Source: Kribbella steppae
GTDB lineage: Bacteria > Actinomycetota > Actinomycetes > Propionibacteriales > Kribbellaceae
DNA length: 64,000 nucleotides
Assembly (NCBI RefSeq): GCF_004342025.1
Contig: NZ_SLWN01000003.1
Location: 1 to 64,000, forward strand
Direction of reading: 5' to 3'
The notes under the pieces are model-generated. The model was not told the origin of the DNA and made no database searches. It saw only the letters and a program-made list of their open reading frames with translations. Position numbers and translations under genes: made by a program. Within the stretch, counting starts at the first letter, position 1. Each line of letters opens with the position of its first letter. Positions 53,523 to 62,934 of the stretch are shown here, piece after piece.

Positions 53523-53776
53523 TGAGCCACACGTTGCCGATCTCGGAGGCCCGAGGACAGCTCGGGGCACTGGTCCGCCGGGCTTCGGCCCGGCGGGAGC
53601 GGACCACGATCACCGACCACGGCCAGCCGGCTGCGGTGATCATCAGCGCCCAGGAGCTGGAAGACCTCGAAGACCAGCTCGCGATCGCCCAGTACCAGGC
53701 AGAGAAGGCGACCGGCCAGCTTCGGACGGTTCCGCACAGCGAGGTTAGGCGCCGCCTTGGCATGAGCCGGGCGTGA
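53522..53776 (+). CDS. Phd/YefM-family antitoxin
   Basis: 84 aa: MSHTLPISEARGQLGALVRRA and TTITDHGQPAAVIISAQELEDLED are the Phd/YefM fold. The C-terminal helix should block the RelE-like toxin. Its end overlaps the toxin start by four bases. The ATG lies within the palindromic operator, so the transcript may have a very short leader. Confidence 0.9.
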   Translation: MSHTLPISEARGQLGALVRRASARRERTTITDHGQPAAVIISAQELEDLEDQLAIAQYQAEKATGQLRTVPHSEVRRRLGMSRA

Positions 53777-54024
53777 CCTACGAGATCGTCTGGAGCGAAC
53801 GAGCGCTCGACCAGGCCGCCGGGTTCCTTGCCGACGATCCCGAGGGTCTGGCGCAGCTCATGGCCGCAGTCGACATGCTGGCCGACGAGCCGCGTCCCGA
53901 GGGAACCGCGGAGTATGGCTCACCTGACGTACGACGGATGCACGTCGGTCGGTACCGGGTTCTGTACGACGTGAACGACGCCACGGTGACCGTCGTAGTC
54001 ATCCACGCCGGGCGTACTAGCTGA
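53773..54024 (+). CDS. RelE/ParE-family toxin
   Basis: 83 aa with YEIVWSERALDQAAGFLAD, RRMHVGRYRVLYDV and VTVVVIHAGRTS, the RelE pattern of ribosome-dependent mRNA interferases. GTG start overlapping the antitoxin stop. Complete. Confidence 0.92.
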   Translation: MTYEIVWSERALDQAAGFLADDPEGLAQLMAAVDMLADEPRPEGTAEYGSPDVRRMHVGRYRVLYDVNDATVTVVVIHAGRTS

Positions 54025-54289
54025 CGCTCGCCGCTTCTGCCACCGCCGGAACGGCAGGGAGCACAGACCACAGACCACAGACCACTCCTCGCGGCTGCCC
54101 AGCCGTATTTGGTCGGCGCAAGCAGACAGGGACCTCCGGGTGGCCTTCCGACGTACTCGCCCCGGAACCGGGCATGGGCGGTGCATGACGGGTGCTGCGC
54201 CGGTGGCCGGCACCCGGGGGTCGCTACAACAGGATGCACCCTGAGGCCGTGCCCAGGATCGAGGTATCCACAGGCGCCTCGAGCTGGGC

Positions 54290-55123
54290 TCAGCCCGGTT
54301 GGCCGTGGTCGTGCGGTGTCGTAGCCAGGCGTCGTTCCAGAGCACGCAGCCGCTCCGTGTCGAGCGGCTGAGTGGCCTTCAGACCCTGACGGGGCGCGGT
54401 TGCCCACGACTGTGCGCGTTCGTACTCGCGGCCGGTGAAGACCTCCGCCAGGAGGGGCGCCGTACCCGAGGTCCGCAGCGGCCTGGTCGGCGAGCTTCTC
54501 CTGGACGCGAGCGGCCCACGGCACGACGAGCGGCGCGAGGAAGGGCGACAGCATGAAGACCACGTAGTGGTTGAAGCCGAGGAAGACCCACACGCCCAGC
54601 ACGCCGATCAGCAGGAACCCGATCACGACCTTGACCAGGAGCGACAGCACGCGATGCCTGAGGCCGAACAGGATCGCCTTACCCATCAGGCGAGCGGGCA
54701 GGGTGAGCCAGTACAAGAGCAGCCACAGCACCCGCGGGATCGCCAGGCGGTGTGCCAACTCGTGCGCGAGGACCGCCTCCAGGTGCCGGGGCGGCAGCAC
54801 GTACACGGCCCAGCTGGTCACCGCGACCGTCGTCCCGGCCGTGGCTGGTGCGGTCGCCTCCGGCCCTCGTGGACCCACACCCGATACCGGTTCGGATCAA
54901 CGCCGGCCGCCGTGCACACCGCCCACCAGGCCGGCCCAAGACGCTGAGACTCCAGCGCTGACGGAGATCGGAGCCGGTACACCTTCCGCGCCAGCAGATC
55001 CTCTACGCGCGGGTGAGCGATGACCACAACCGCGGACAGGACCCAGACCGCGAGACCCACCCAGTACAAGGCGCGGTTCGGCACACCGAGGAACTGAATC
55101 GAGAGCCAGCTCCTTCTCTGCAC
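54290..55123 (-). pseudogene. M48 membrane metallopeptidase with two frameshifts
   Basis: Three minus-strand frames combine into one M48-type protein: membrane helix and RYRVWVHEG from 55123, then PEATAPATAGTT...VLAHELAHRLAI (HExxH zinc motif) with two more membrane helices, then LAEVFTGREYERAQSW to a stop at 54290. Breaks lie near 54865 and 54452, each consistent with one base lost or gained. M48 peptidases process membrane proteins. Decayed or mis-assembled. Confidence 0.72.
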
Positions 55124-55136
55124 TAAGGGGTGCTGA

Positions 55137-55250
55137 TCAGCCCCGGCGCCAGGGGGCGAGGTCGGCCAGCATCTGGGCGGCTTTGGGCGGGGTGATGCGG
55201 TGCCGTTCGATCAGGATGCCTTCGGCGATGGCGATCGTTTGTCGTGGTCG
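55137..55250 (-). pseudogene. ANTAR-like domain remnant
   Basis: One frame ends IAIAEGILIERHRITPPKAAQMLADLAPW and a stop, which resembles an ANTAR RNA-binding domain tail. No start or upstream domain is visible in frame. Confidence 0.35.
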
Positions 55251-55351
55251 AGGTCCATCGTGCGGACTACTCCCTGGGCGAGGGCGGTTTGGGTTCCGCA
55301 GAGCCTCGTCCTAGGGCGGTGGAGCCCAGCGGATCCCCGTGTCGTCGGTGG

Positions 55352-55669
55352 CTAGTCCTGTTCCCGCCGCTCTTCATTGATACGCAGAGCTTCGGCGAGT
55401 TGGTCTTCCAAGATGATGATCCGACAGGCGGCCTCGAGGGCGGTGCCTTGGTCGACGAGTTCGCGGGCGCGGGCTGCCAGGCGGAGCTGGTAGCGGGAGT
55501 AGCGGCGGTGGCCGCCCTCGGAGCGTTGCGGGGTGATCAGTTTCGCCTCGTCCAGGCTCCGCAGGAACCCTGGCGTGGTGCCGAGCATGTCCGCGGCCCT
55601 GCCCATCGTGAAAGCGGGGTAGTCATCGTCGTCGAAGCTGGCTGGCCCGGTTGTCGGGGTTGAACTCAT
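55352..55669 (-). CDS. MerR-family helix-turn-helix regulator
   Basis: 105 aa. FTMGRAADMLGTTPGFLRSLDEAKLITPQRSEGGHRRYSRYQL is a MerR-type winged helix, then a short coiled coil (DQGTALEAACRIIILEDQLAEAL). No ligand domain. GGAGACC precedes the ATG at 55669. Common in actinobacteria; target unknown. Confidence 0.82.
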   Translation of the reverse strand: MSSTPTTGPASFDDDDYPAFTMGRAADMLGTTPGFLRSLDEAKLITPQRSEGGHRRYSRYQLRLAARARELVDQGTALEAACRIIILEDQLAEALRINEERREQD

Positions 55670-55699
55670 CGGGGTCTCCGTGTGCAGGTCTGGGGTCAT

Positions 55700-57231
55700 C
55701 GAACCTCCATGCCGAAGGGCCCCGGTGCCGAAGCACCGGGGCCCAGGGGTTGTGGATTGGCACCATCTACCGGCCGTGAGGTCGGCCTTGCATGTCCGCA
55801 GCGCGCCACGTGAAGGCTGTCACTGCGGGGATCGCTGAATGCGTAACCGAAGACCACCTTCCCATCTGATGGAACTACGGCACCCGCCCGGCGAAGTACT
55901 GGCACTGGCGGGCGATCCGACGGTGTAATCCCTTCCCTTCTCTCTCGAACTACAACTGCCTACTGCTACCTCAACTACAAACAGCTACTGCTACTGCTGG
56001 TACGGAACTGCGCACTACCTACTACGAACTTCAACCGCTGACTACAACTGCGACTGCAACAGCTACTTCTACTTCCATCCGTCAGGCCTGGAACCCCTTC
56101 CAACCACTGGCTCCAGTGACTCTGACCGGATCCTGGCGTGAAACCCGAGCCCTTTCACTGATCGGCCCGGCGGAGTCCGCCGTCCTTCCTACTTCACAAT
56201 CACACTCTTGGACAGATCGGTAGCTGTCCACGTCAGCTTCGCTGTTCTTCTCTGTCAACACGAGGAACACTACACACGTCGCCGGTGAATGTCTAATCCC
56301 ATCACCACAGATATTGAGGGTGTCGCGGGAGAGGTTCGAGCTGCTGCTAGGAGCCAGGTGGCGTGCCTGCTGTGCGGTGAGGTCATGGGGTCGGGATGGT
56401 GGGCATGCCGAGGTTGACTGCGCGGCGGGCCTGGGTCCGTTTACCGCGGAGGAAGGTGAGGGGTGAGGTCGATACCCTCGACTTGGCGCTTCCAGCCTTG
56501 GGTTCTCGCGTGATGCCGGCGCTGGAGTAGGTCAGTCTTCGCGGCTGGCCGCATCGACCATCAGCCACGGCAACGACTCCTGCCGGCCAACTACAACAGC
56601 ACCCACCCGAGGAAGGGCGACGCGCCCCACCATCAACTCACCGCACGAACGCAGCTCCCCAGTAACCACGTTGCAGGTCATCACGACGGCCCGCCCGCCG
56701 AATCAACTCGGTAGGGCCATTCGTGCAGTTAACTGACCACCAAACCATGGCAGAGTAAACGCCACCTCGACCCACGCTGACGACTTCACTTCCCGGATGA
56801 ACCGCGGCAGTTGAGGACTCTGGGGAGGAGAGATCGAGGATGGTCGCTGGGTCGTCGGCATCGGACGGCCGGCAGGCTGGACGGCCTGTGGAAGTGGCGG
56901 GCGAGCTACTGGAGCAGGCGGGGGGTGGCGGACGGGTAGTCCATTGGTCCCCGCGCCCGAAGTATGACGGTTGCTGTGGGCATCGTTCATCCCGGCACGG
57001 TAACCACAGGCCGAGCCGCCGATCCAGGGATTTGCAGCTTGTTGCCGAGCTGGATCCGTGCGGCACTGGATCAGTCAGGTACGTAGGGCGATGCGCACCG
57101 ATATGCCGCCCGCCGCGTGGCATCACTCGTGGCACAAAACGTCGGATACTCCTGGGGAATCTCGCGTCTGCTGCGGGCGACCGTGTTACCAAAATCGCTC
57201 GTAGAGAGCAGATGTGACGCCGACGTTCCTT
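55700..57231. other. Long gene-poor region with a CTAC/TGC-rich stretch
   Basis: No supported gene in about 1.5 kb. From about 55946 to 56078 the sequence is made mostly of CTAC, CTGC and AACTAC words, with far lower GC than the surroundings. Possible long untranslated leader, decayed repeat or spacer. Short frames at 56383-56568 and 56638-57504 look noncoding. Confidence 0.5.
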
Positions 57232-57272
57232 CTCGTAATGAGCAGGTCGTCGGTTCGACCCCAACTGGAGGC
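57232..57272 (+). tRNA. 3' half of a tRNA-Thr (CGT), attachment-site-like remnant
   Basis: Anticodon loop CTCGTAA, 3' stem, AGGTC variable region, T-stem GTCGG with loop TTCGACC and CCAAC (one mismatch), then a 7-nt acceptor. The 5' half is missing, since preceding bases do not pair. Probably one end of an integrated element that carries or carried the neighbouring defence operon. Confidence 0.65.
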
Positions 57273-57445
57273 GCCGCGTCTGACGAGCGAAACGCCGGTC
57301 AGGCTCTTCCTTCCCCGCTGCCGTGGTGCGAGCGGGCTTGTCATTGCTGCATGGCCAGGCAGCCGGAGGCAAGGGCTGGTCGGGGCGCGATGCGAACCGT
57401 CCACCTCCTCCTTGAGCACGTGCCACTCGACTCGTTGAACGGTTG

Positions 57446-58978
57446 CTAGACGCGTTGTTCGGCGAAGTCGATCTCGTCGAGGCGTGCAAGGCTGCCGCAT
57501 ACATACTTCGCGCGGGTGAGCGCTACGTACAAGACGCAATGCTCAGGTTCTTCGTTCGTGAGGCCGTGTGCCAATCTCGTCTCATCAGCCCGGGTCAGTA
57601 CCACTCCAACTCGGGGCCATTCGCATCCCTTCGCCTGGTGCACGGTGAGCCCGGGAATCAAGTCTGAGCTACTTAGTCGTGCGCGGAGCATCTCAATTTC
57701 CTTGACGCGTTCCGCCTCCTTGCTCTCCTGAAGGCGGTTTGGACGTGAGCGGGGGCTCAAGTCATCGACAGCGTCGCGCAACATCTCGAGAGCGTCCGAA
57801 GCGCTAAGTCCCTCAATCAGTCCTGTGAGAATTGGACGCAGCAGTTTGCGCTGCTTCTCCTCGAGTCCTTCTTCGACTATCCCGAGGTGCACCAACGCGG
57901 ACTGTCGCCCGAAGGACGTTCGGCCGAGTTTTGCGCGGGTCACCTCGTCGAGCAGTAGGTTCAGTGCCGCGTCGGTTCGATTGCCAATCGTCCGGAACGC
58001 GAGCGGCAGCACGTTCTCGCCGACAGTCCACAGCATGTCCCAGCGCCGACCAAGGGCTACGTCGACCGCTGTACTTGCCGTCGGCGGAACGGTGACCGGC
58101 TCGCCTGCTCGAAGCTTCGTTGCCAGCTCGAGGGTTTGGTCGGTGGCGAAGCGGAATGAGTGGAGCAGTTCGTACGGAATGAACGGATAGGTTGCAAGGA
58201 GCTTGGAATGCACCTTGTCTGGCGTAGCGCCGCGCCAGTCGTACAGCGCCTGCCATGGGTCGCCGACCACAGTGAGCGTGGCATCCGCCGCCGCGACCGC
58301 TCTGCAGACCCATATGTCGAGCTCGTCGGCGTCATAGATCTCGTCAACGATGACGTGACGGAAATTTGCTGCGAGCCAGTCCACGATAGCTTGCTTGACG
58401 CCCGGAACTTTCACAATCGCCGACCGCAATGCCCGACGGACGTCCTCGTGACTGGCGATGCCGCTTGCGAGAACCTCTCGATGCGGTCCGACTCGTCCGA
58501 ACCCGTACGTCGGGGCTGCGATGCGCTCACTTCGGCTGTCTACACTGCCTGCGGCGTTGCACCCGGCGTAGCGGCGGTAGCTGCCCGCAGCTAGGAAACG
58601 GTAGTCGCCGTGGATGCCGCGGAAGTCGTCGATGACATCGAGGCGCTTGTGACCGCCGGGCCAGGTCACCAGGCCAAGGGCGAGCAGATGGTGGAGAACC
58701 CGGACGTGGAAGTCGTCGAACGTTGTCACGAGGTTCGGCAGCTCGACGATCTTGTATCCCCACCGGGCGACGATGCGTGAGCGCAGCTCGCCAACGGCCG
58801 ACCGGGCAAAGCTCAGCCCAAGGACGCCGCGGCGGCCGTCGCTGTCTTTATGGTGCAGGTAGCCGAATCGTGCGGCCGACACGGTCGTCTTCCCGGACCC
58901 GGGCCCGGAGATGATATTGACCAGCGACGCATCCGACGCCGCCGCCAGCACCTGCTCGTCGGTCAGGCGGAACGCCAT
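57446..58978 (-). CDS. UvrD/Rep-like helicase (GajB-like)
   Basis: 510 aa superfamily 1 helicase: Walker A SGPGSGKTTV, VIVDEIYDADE (motif II, with Ile-Tyr in place of the usual Tyr-Gln), VVGDPWQALYDWRGA, LLHSFRF, VHQAKGCEW and LYVALTRAKY. Size and partner match GajB of Gabija systems, which is activated by DNA ends. ATG overlaps the last base of the upstream nuclease stop. Confidence 0.88.
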   Translation of the reverse strand: MAFRLTDEQVLAAASDASLVNIISGPGSGKTTVSAARFGYLHHKDSDGRRGVLGLSFARSAVGELRSRIVARWGYKIVELPNLVTTFDDFHVRVLHHLLALGLVTWPGGHKRLDVIDDFRGIHGDYRFLAAGSYRRYAGCNAAGSVDSRSERIAAPTYGFGRVGPHREVLASGIASHEDVRRALRSAIVKVPGVKQAIVDWLAANFRHVIVDEIYDADELDIWVCRAVAAADATLTVVGDPWQALYDWRGATPDKVHSKLLATYPFIPYELLHSFRFATDQTLELATKLRAGEPVTVPPTASTAVDVALGRRWDMLWTVGENVLPLAFRTIGNRTDAALNLLLDEVTRAKLGRTSFGRQSALVHLGIVEEGLEEKQRKLLRPILTGLIEGLSASDALEMLRDAVDDLSPRSRPNRLQESKEAERVKEIEMLRARLSSSDLIPGLTVHQAKGCEWPRVGVVLTRADETRLAHGLTNEEPEHCVLYVALTRAKYVCGSLARLDEIDFAEQRV

Positions 58979-60912
58979 CAGACGCTCCCGTCGTCCGCGA
59001 CCGCGTCGTCCTCCTGCTCTTCGCCAGCGGTATCGCCGTCGCCGTCTGCCGCCTCAGGCTCCGGTGCGTGACCGGACCACAGCCAGTCGAACAGCTCTTT
59101 CAGCTGCTCGGGAACAGTTACCACGTCGGAGTTCTCGTCGGACAGAGCAGCAAGCTCGAACGCGAACTCGCCCTTGAGATTGCGGTTCTTCTTCTCACGA
59201 AAGAACTCGTCGACGTTCATCGCGGTGGGCTGTTCCCCAAGGTCGGCGCCGCAGCGCTCAATCGCCTTAGTTACGAGGGTCTCGTTCCCAGCCACCAAAG
59301 TTGGTTCGAGCGTCGGCTTGGACCAGAACCATCGGACGTGGTCGGTGGCGGCAAAGTTCTGGTGCCATGACGGCGGCGTGGGCTCGGGCATCGGATCACC
59401 GGGATTCTCGGGCCGGGCGTCAGTGTCGGAGAGAACAGCGACCTGGGCGGCGAGCTCGTGCTCCGGCTGCGCCAGTAGGTACACGGGCCATTCGCCGATG
59501 CGGTTCCCTATGGGCACGACCGAGAGCGCGTCGATGAACGCGAGCTTCGCCTGGTCACCCGCCGCCCATGCGCGGCCGAACGCCCGCAGCAGTGCGGCCT
59601 CGGTAATGCCTTCGACAAGCACCAGCCGCTCGGCGAAGAGCGCTCCGGACCGGCTGGCATCCAGGTGGAGCTCAGTCATCCGCCGAATCTTCTTCCCGAG
59701 CTTCTCCTCCCACGGGATGTTCGCAATGAGCCTGGACACGACACTGTCGGTCCGGTCGCGGCGGACCACGACCATCTCGTTCGGCTTCGCTGCGGCGACA
59801 ATCTCACCGGCGTGGGTCGAGACGATGACCTGCAGGTCCGGGCGCGTGGCGACCGAGGAACGCAGGTACCGGATGAGGCCGTGCTGGAGCTGTGGATGCA
59901 GGTGGGCTTCGGGCTCCTCGATGAGGAGGGTCGCGTGGAACAGCCGTGGATAGAAGGAGTCCTGCTCCTCTGTTGCTGCCTCCTCTATCGCGTTCATTCG
60001 GGCATGGGCGGCCTCTGGAGTGTCCTGAGCGGGGTCCGTTTGGCCGTCCAGGGCTGGTTCGCCGCCGTCTTCTGGGGCTGTGGGCGCTGGGCTCAATACT
60101 GGGTCGGGTATCCCGGCCAGTGTGACGGCGATGTGCAGGAGGTTGACGTACCCGAGGCTGGACGCCTCGAGGCGCCGTGCGTCCTTGATGCTGGCTGTGG
60201 CTGCGAGCAGCAGTTCGAGGACTCGTGCGAGGTACTGGTCGTCAACGCGCTGGGTGCCGACGAACGCATGGTGTTCACGAACGCCGCTGGTCAGAATGCG
60301 CAGGTTGTTGGCGATGCGGTCCTGCACCTCGCGGACCAACTTCTCCACTGTCAGGTTTCCCAGCAGATCCTCGGCCGTGCGGCGAACACCTTCGAGCGTG
60401 CCGGCCGACGGATTCCGCTTCTGCTGTGCGCGTAGCAGTTCCACAAGGACCGTGGCCTCTCGCCGCGACAGCTCATCGACCGGGTTCCGGAGTGCCGGCA
60501 AGTACACCAATCTGGTGAGCTCGTGTCCGTCGACGGTGGAGTCGATGTCTGTCGCACGCAGACGCCCGAGGGAACGTTCGAGCGTCCGCTTCCAGGTCGG
60601 AGCACCGCCACCGGTCGAAACTAGGTACTGGCCCAGTGCTCCCTCGGGCTGTCCGGCAGCCTCCAGTTGGTACTCGATGGTGACCGAGCGGGGAGCCGGC
60701 CCGAGGACCGACGCGTCCGGAGGTGTCAGGCGTGGGAACCGTTCGCGATGAGCCCAGTAGATGGAGTCGTTGATGGTCGTCTTACCGACGCCGTTCGAGC
60801 CGACCACCAGGCTGAACCGGCCAGGGAATTCCACCGCCACCGGCGAGTTCGCAGCAGCACGGAACCCTTCAACTGTCATCTTCCGCAGATGCACGTCACC
60901 CTCGCTTCGCAT
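58978..60912 (-). CDS. OLD-family ATPase/TOPRIM nuclease (GajA-like)
   Basis: 644 aa. N-terminal ABC-type ATPase (VVGSNGVGKTTI Walker A; LLIEEPEAHLHPQLQ Walker B; STHAGEI switch) and C-terminal TOPRIM domain (LVLVEGITEAALL and VAVLSDTDARPE acidic residues). Class 2 OLD proteins pair with a UvrD-like helicase as in Gabija, where they nick phage DNA when nucleotide pools fall. The acidic C-tail is an extra feature. ATG at 60912. Confidence 0.88.
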   Translation of the reverse strand: MRSEGDVHLRKMTVEGFRAAANSPVAVEFPGRFSLVVGSNGVGKTTINDSIYWAHRERFPRLTPPDASVLGPAPRSVTIEYQLEAAGQPEGALGQYLVSTGGGAPTWKRTLERSLGRLRATDIDSTVDGHELTRLVYLPALRNPVDELSRREATVLVELLRAQQKRNPSAGTLEGVRRTAEDLLGNLTVEKLVREVQDRIANNLRILTSGVREHHAFVGTQRVDDQYLARVLELLLAATASIKDARRLEASSLGYVNLLHIAVTLAGIPDPVLSPAPTAPEDGGEPALDGQTDPAQDTPEAAHARMNAIEEAATEEQDSFYPRLFHATLLIEEPEAHLHPQLQHGLIRYLRSSVATRPDLQVIVSTHAGEIVAAAKPNEMVVVRRDRTDSVVSRLIANIPWEEKLGKKIRRMTELHLDASRSGALFAERLVLVEGITEAALLRAFGRAWAAGDQAKLAFIDALSVVPIGNRIGEWPVYLLAQPEHELAAQVAVLSDTDARPENPGDPMPEPTPPSWHQNFAATDHVRWFWSKPTLEPTLVAGNETLVTKAIERCGADLGEQPTAMNVDEFFREKKNRNLKGEFAFELAALSDENSDVVTVPEQLKELFDWLWSGHAPEPEAADGDGDTAGEEQEDDAVADDGSV

Positions 60913-61203
60913 GTCAACGTAATCAGGTCGACTGCACCGTGAACGTGCGCCGCCAGTAGGTCAGCGTAGATGCAACCGCCGCGGCCAAACTTGCCCCCGG
61001 ACTTGGTGCTGTTCGTGGTGCGTGCTTGTGGCAATCGATGCCGCGTCGGGCGGCTCCCCGGAACCCCGTCTTCACCGCGTCCAAGCCAAGCGGCGGTCTG
61101 ACTACTCGCAAGAGCCGGTGTTGCATCTTCTGAAGGCAACCGTTCATCCACTGCCGTCGTCCACAGGTTCGGCGTACGGTGGCGCTAAGGGGAGGAGACT
61201 CTT

Positions 61204-61737
61204 GTGAACGACGACGCGAACCAACCACCCATGAAGGAGTGCCCGTTCTGTAAGGAAGAAGTAAAACGAACGGCTATTCTCTGCAGATATTGCGGGCAAC
61301 GTTTACCTGAAGAGCGTGTTTCTCATGGCGGAACCTGCCCGTTCTGTAGGGAGCAAATCCAACCTGAGGCAATCGTCTGTCGATACTGCCGTTCGGACCT
61401 GCGGTCGACAGAGCCTGGCGGTGAAGTGGGCACGCGTGCTCCATCGACTCAACCTGGCAGCACAGGCGGCTGCCGCGGCTGCAGCTCCGCTGGGGGAGAT
61501 CGAGCGCACGAAGTGGCCTCCCGCGCATGGTGGGGAGGTACAGATAGGGGTCCGTTCCCCGGTCTCTCTGACCTACCCGGACAAATTGGAGGGGAGTATG
61601 GCGAAAAGCCAGAGTGCATATCGCGCTGGCAATGTGAGTACATAGGAACATTCTTCACGCGCTGCTGGCTCGAGAGATGCTGTTACAGCCCAGTAACGGG
61701 CAATTGGAGTTGCATCAAGGTAGTCAGCAGTTATTGA
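61204..61737 (+). CDS. Double zinc-ribbon protein
   Basis: 177 aa. Two zinc ribbons: CPFCKEEVKRTAILCRYCG and CPFCREQIQPEAIVCRYCR. A Gly/Ser-rich middle follows and a cysteine-rich end (CISRWQCEYIGTFFTRCWLERCCY). GTG follows GGGGAGGAGA. Role unknown; zinc-ribbon proteins of this kind often couple to membrane or signalling partners. The frame, beyond its stop, matches an integrase remnant. Confidence 0.65.
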   Translation: MNDDANQPPMKECPFCKEEVKRTAILCRYCGQRLPEERVSHGGTCPFCREQIQPEAIVCRYCRSDLRSTEPGGEVGTRAPSTQPGSTGGCRGCSSAGGDRAHEVASRAWWGGTDRGPFPGLSDLPGQIGGEYGEKPECISRWQCEYIGTFFTRCWLERCCYSPVTGNWSCIKVVSSY

Positions 61738-62175
61738 TCGAAAGATCTGGAGCTGGAGCTACGCGACGACGCCTATGTCTTCTCCCTCGCCCCCGACGGT
61801 TCCGCACGTCTGATCCCAGATTCCGTCGGGCAGCGATACCGCAAGCTGGTCGAGCGTCTGGAGATCAAGACCACCATCCACAAACTCCGCCGCTACTCCG
61901 CCACCGAACTGATCGCGGCGGGCGTCGACATCCGCACAGTCGCCGCCAACGTGCGCGCCATTCGAGCCCGCCGGCAGGAGCGTCAGGAGGATCTGGCCGC
62001 CGAGCGGGGCTGGTCTCGCCCCGTCGTGGGAGACCTCGAGAATGGGCGCCGCCGGGTGACAGTCGCGGACGTCATAGCCCTCTGTCGTGCGCTTGACGTG
62101 GATCTCCGTGAGCTGCTGCGCGGTGTGGATGACGACGGCCTGCGGGTCCTCGGCCTGGACCGCCGCCGCACCTAG
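61738..62175 (+). pseudogene. Tyrosine-integrase remnant fused in frame to an XRE HTH
   Basis: LELELRDDAYVFSLAPDGSARLIPD and HKLRRYSATELIAAGVDIRTVA are the catalytic-domain middle of a phage-type integrase. Instead of the expected GRLGH...Y end, the frame runs into an XRE domain (ERQEDLAAERGWSRPVVGDLENGRRRVTVADVIALCRALDVD). No start of its own; the HTH part could be made from GTG 61951. Likely a deletion product. Confidence 0.6.
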
Positions 62176-62327
62176 GCCTGGCTTAGAGTCTGGTCACCTG
62201 CAGTCGATGGTCGGCCGGCTGACGCCACCAACACGGGGCTAGCGATTCGCGTAGCGATGCCACGGTGTGACGCCCACGGCTACTCGCGTGGCGACGGCGG
62301 ATTTCTCAGGAGTCTCACTCGCTGCAG

Positions 62328-62585
62328 TTAGGCAGACGCAACGGCTTCTTCCAGCTCCTCAAGCTTCTTCCGGATCCGCACCTTATGCTCTTTCGACGTG
62401 CGGTTGCCATCAAGTTGCTTCTCCAACGTCTTGCGTGCATTGTTCACTAGCCGCCGCTCGAGATACCGGCTGGCCTGAACCTCGAGGTAATACAAGGCAC
62501 AAGCCGACGCCGCCTTGACTGACCTCAACGCGAGGGTGGCGATCGCTCTGTCAATGGCGCTGTCAATGAACCGCAGCCCTAACAT
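62328..62585 (-). CDS. Small hypothetical protein
   Basis: 85 aa, helical and basic: a hydrophobic first half and a charged C-terminus (KTLEKQLDGNRTSKEHKVRIRKKLEELEEAV). No clear ribosome-binding site and no family. Kept with low confidence. Confidence 0.35.
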   Translation of the reverse strand: MLGLRFIDSAIDRAIATLALRSVKAASACALYYLEVQASRYLERRLVNNARKTLEKQLDGNRTSKEHKVRIRKKLEELEEAVASA

Positions 62586-62663
62586 GCCAAATCAGACAGC
62601 ACAGACGCTCGATTGTGCAGGGATCCAGGCGTGAGACAGCCTGGTCTGTGCGGAGCGTGCAAC

Positions 62664-62685
62664 TTTTAATCCGCAGCGTCGGCGT
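62664..62685 (+). other. tRNA-Lys-like attachment core
   Basis: CTTTTAATCCGCAG at 62664-62677 is the same 14-mer as on the minus strand at 8129-8142 and corresponds to the anticodon loop and stem of tRNA-Lys (TTT). The T-arm is not intact. It lies ~500 bp after the integrase remnant. Confidence 0.4.
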
Positions 62686-62934
62686 TTGGCGCAGTGGCGG
62701 GTTCGCATTGTCGGGTCGCCGGTCGCTGAGCGGCGACACGGGCGTAGCGCCATCCGCTGGCATCCGACCAACGCAGGAGCGCGCAACGTCAGGTGCCGTT
62801 GGGCAGGCCAAGCCAGATCTCGGTGATCCGTGGGTCGACGACAAGACCAAATTCCAAGCTAGGCGACGAAGATGCGACCGACACTCGTCACTAGGACCGT
62901 GCGCATGCGATCGGGTTCGCCATGATGGGTGGTT

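Noticed and set aside
56638..57504. A long minus-strand frame with GSNRRPAHYEKE
   Set aside because: That peptide is the well-known antisense translation of a tRNA gene. It is an artefact of the tRNA-Thr remnant.
8129..62677. tRNA-Lys 14-mers at 8129 and 62664 as the two ends of one large element
   Set aside because: They are in opposite orientation. Integration gives direct repeats, so they are more likely independent scars.
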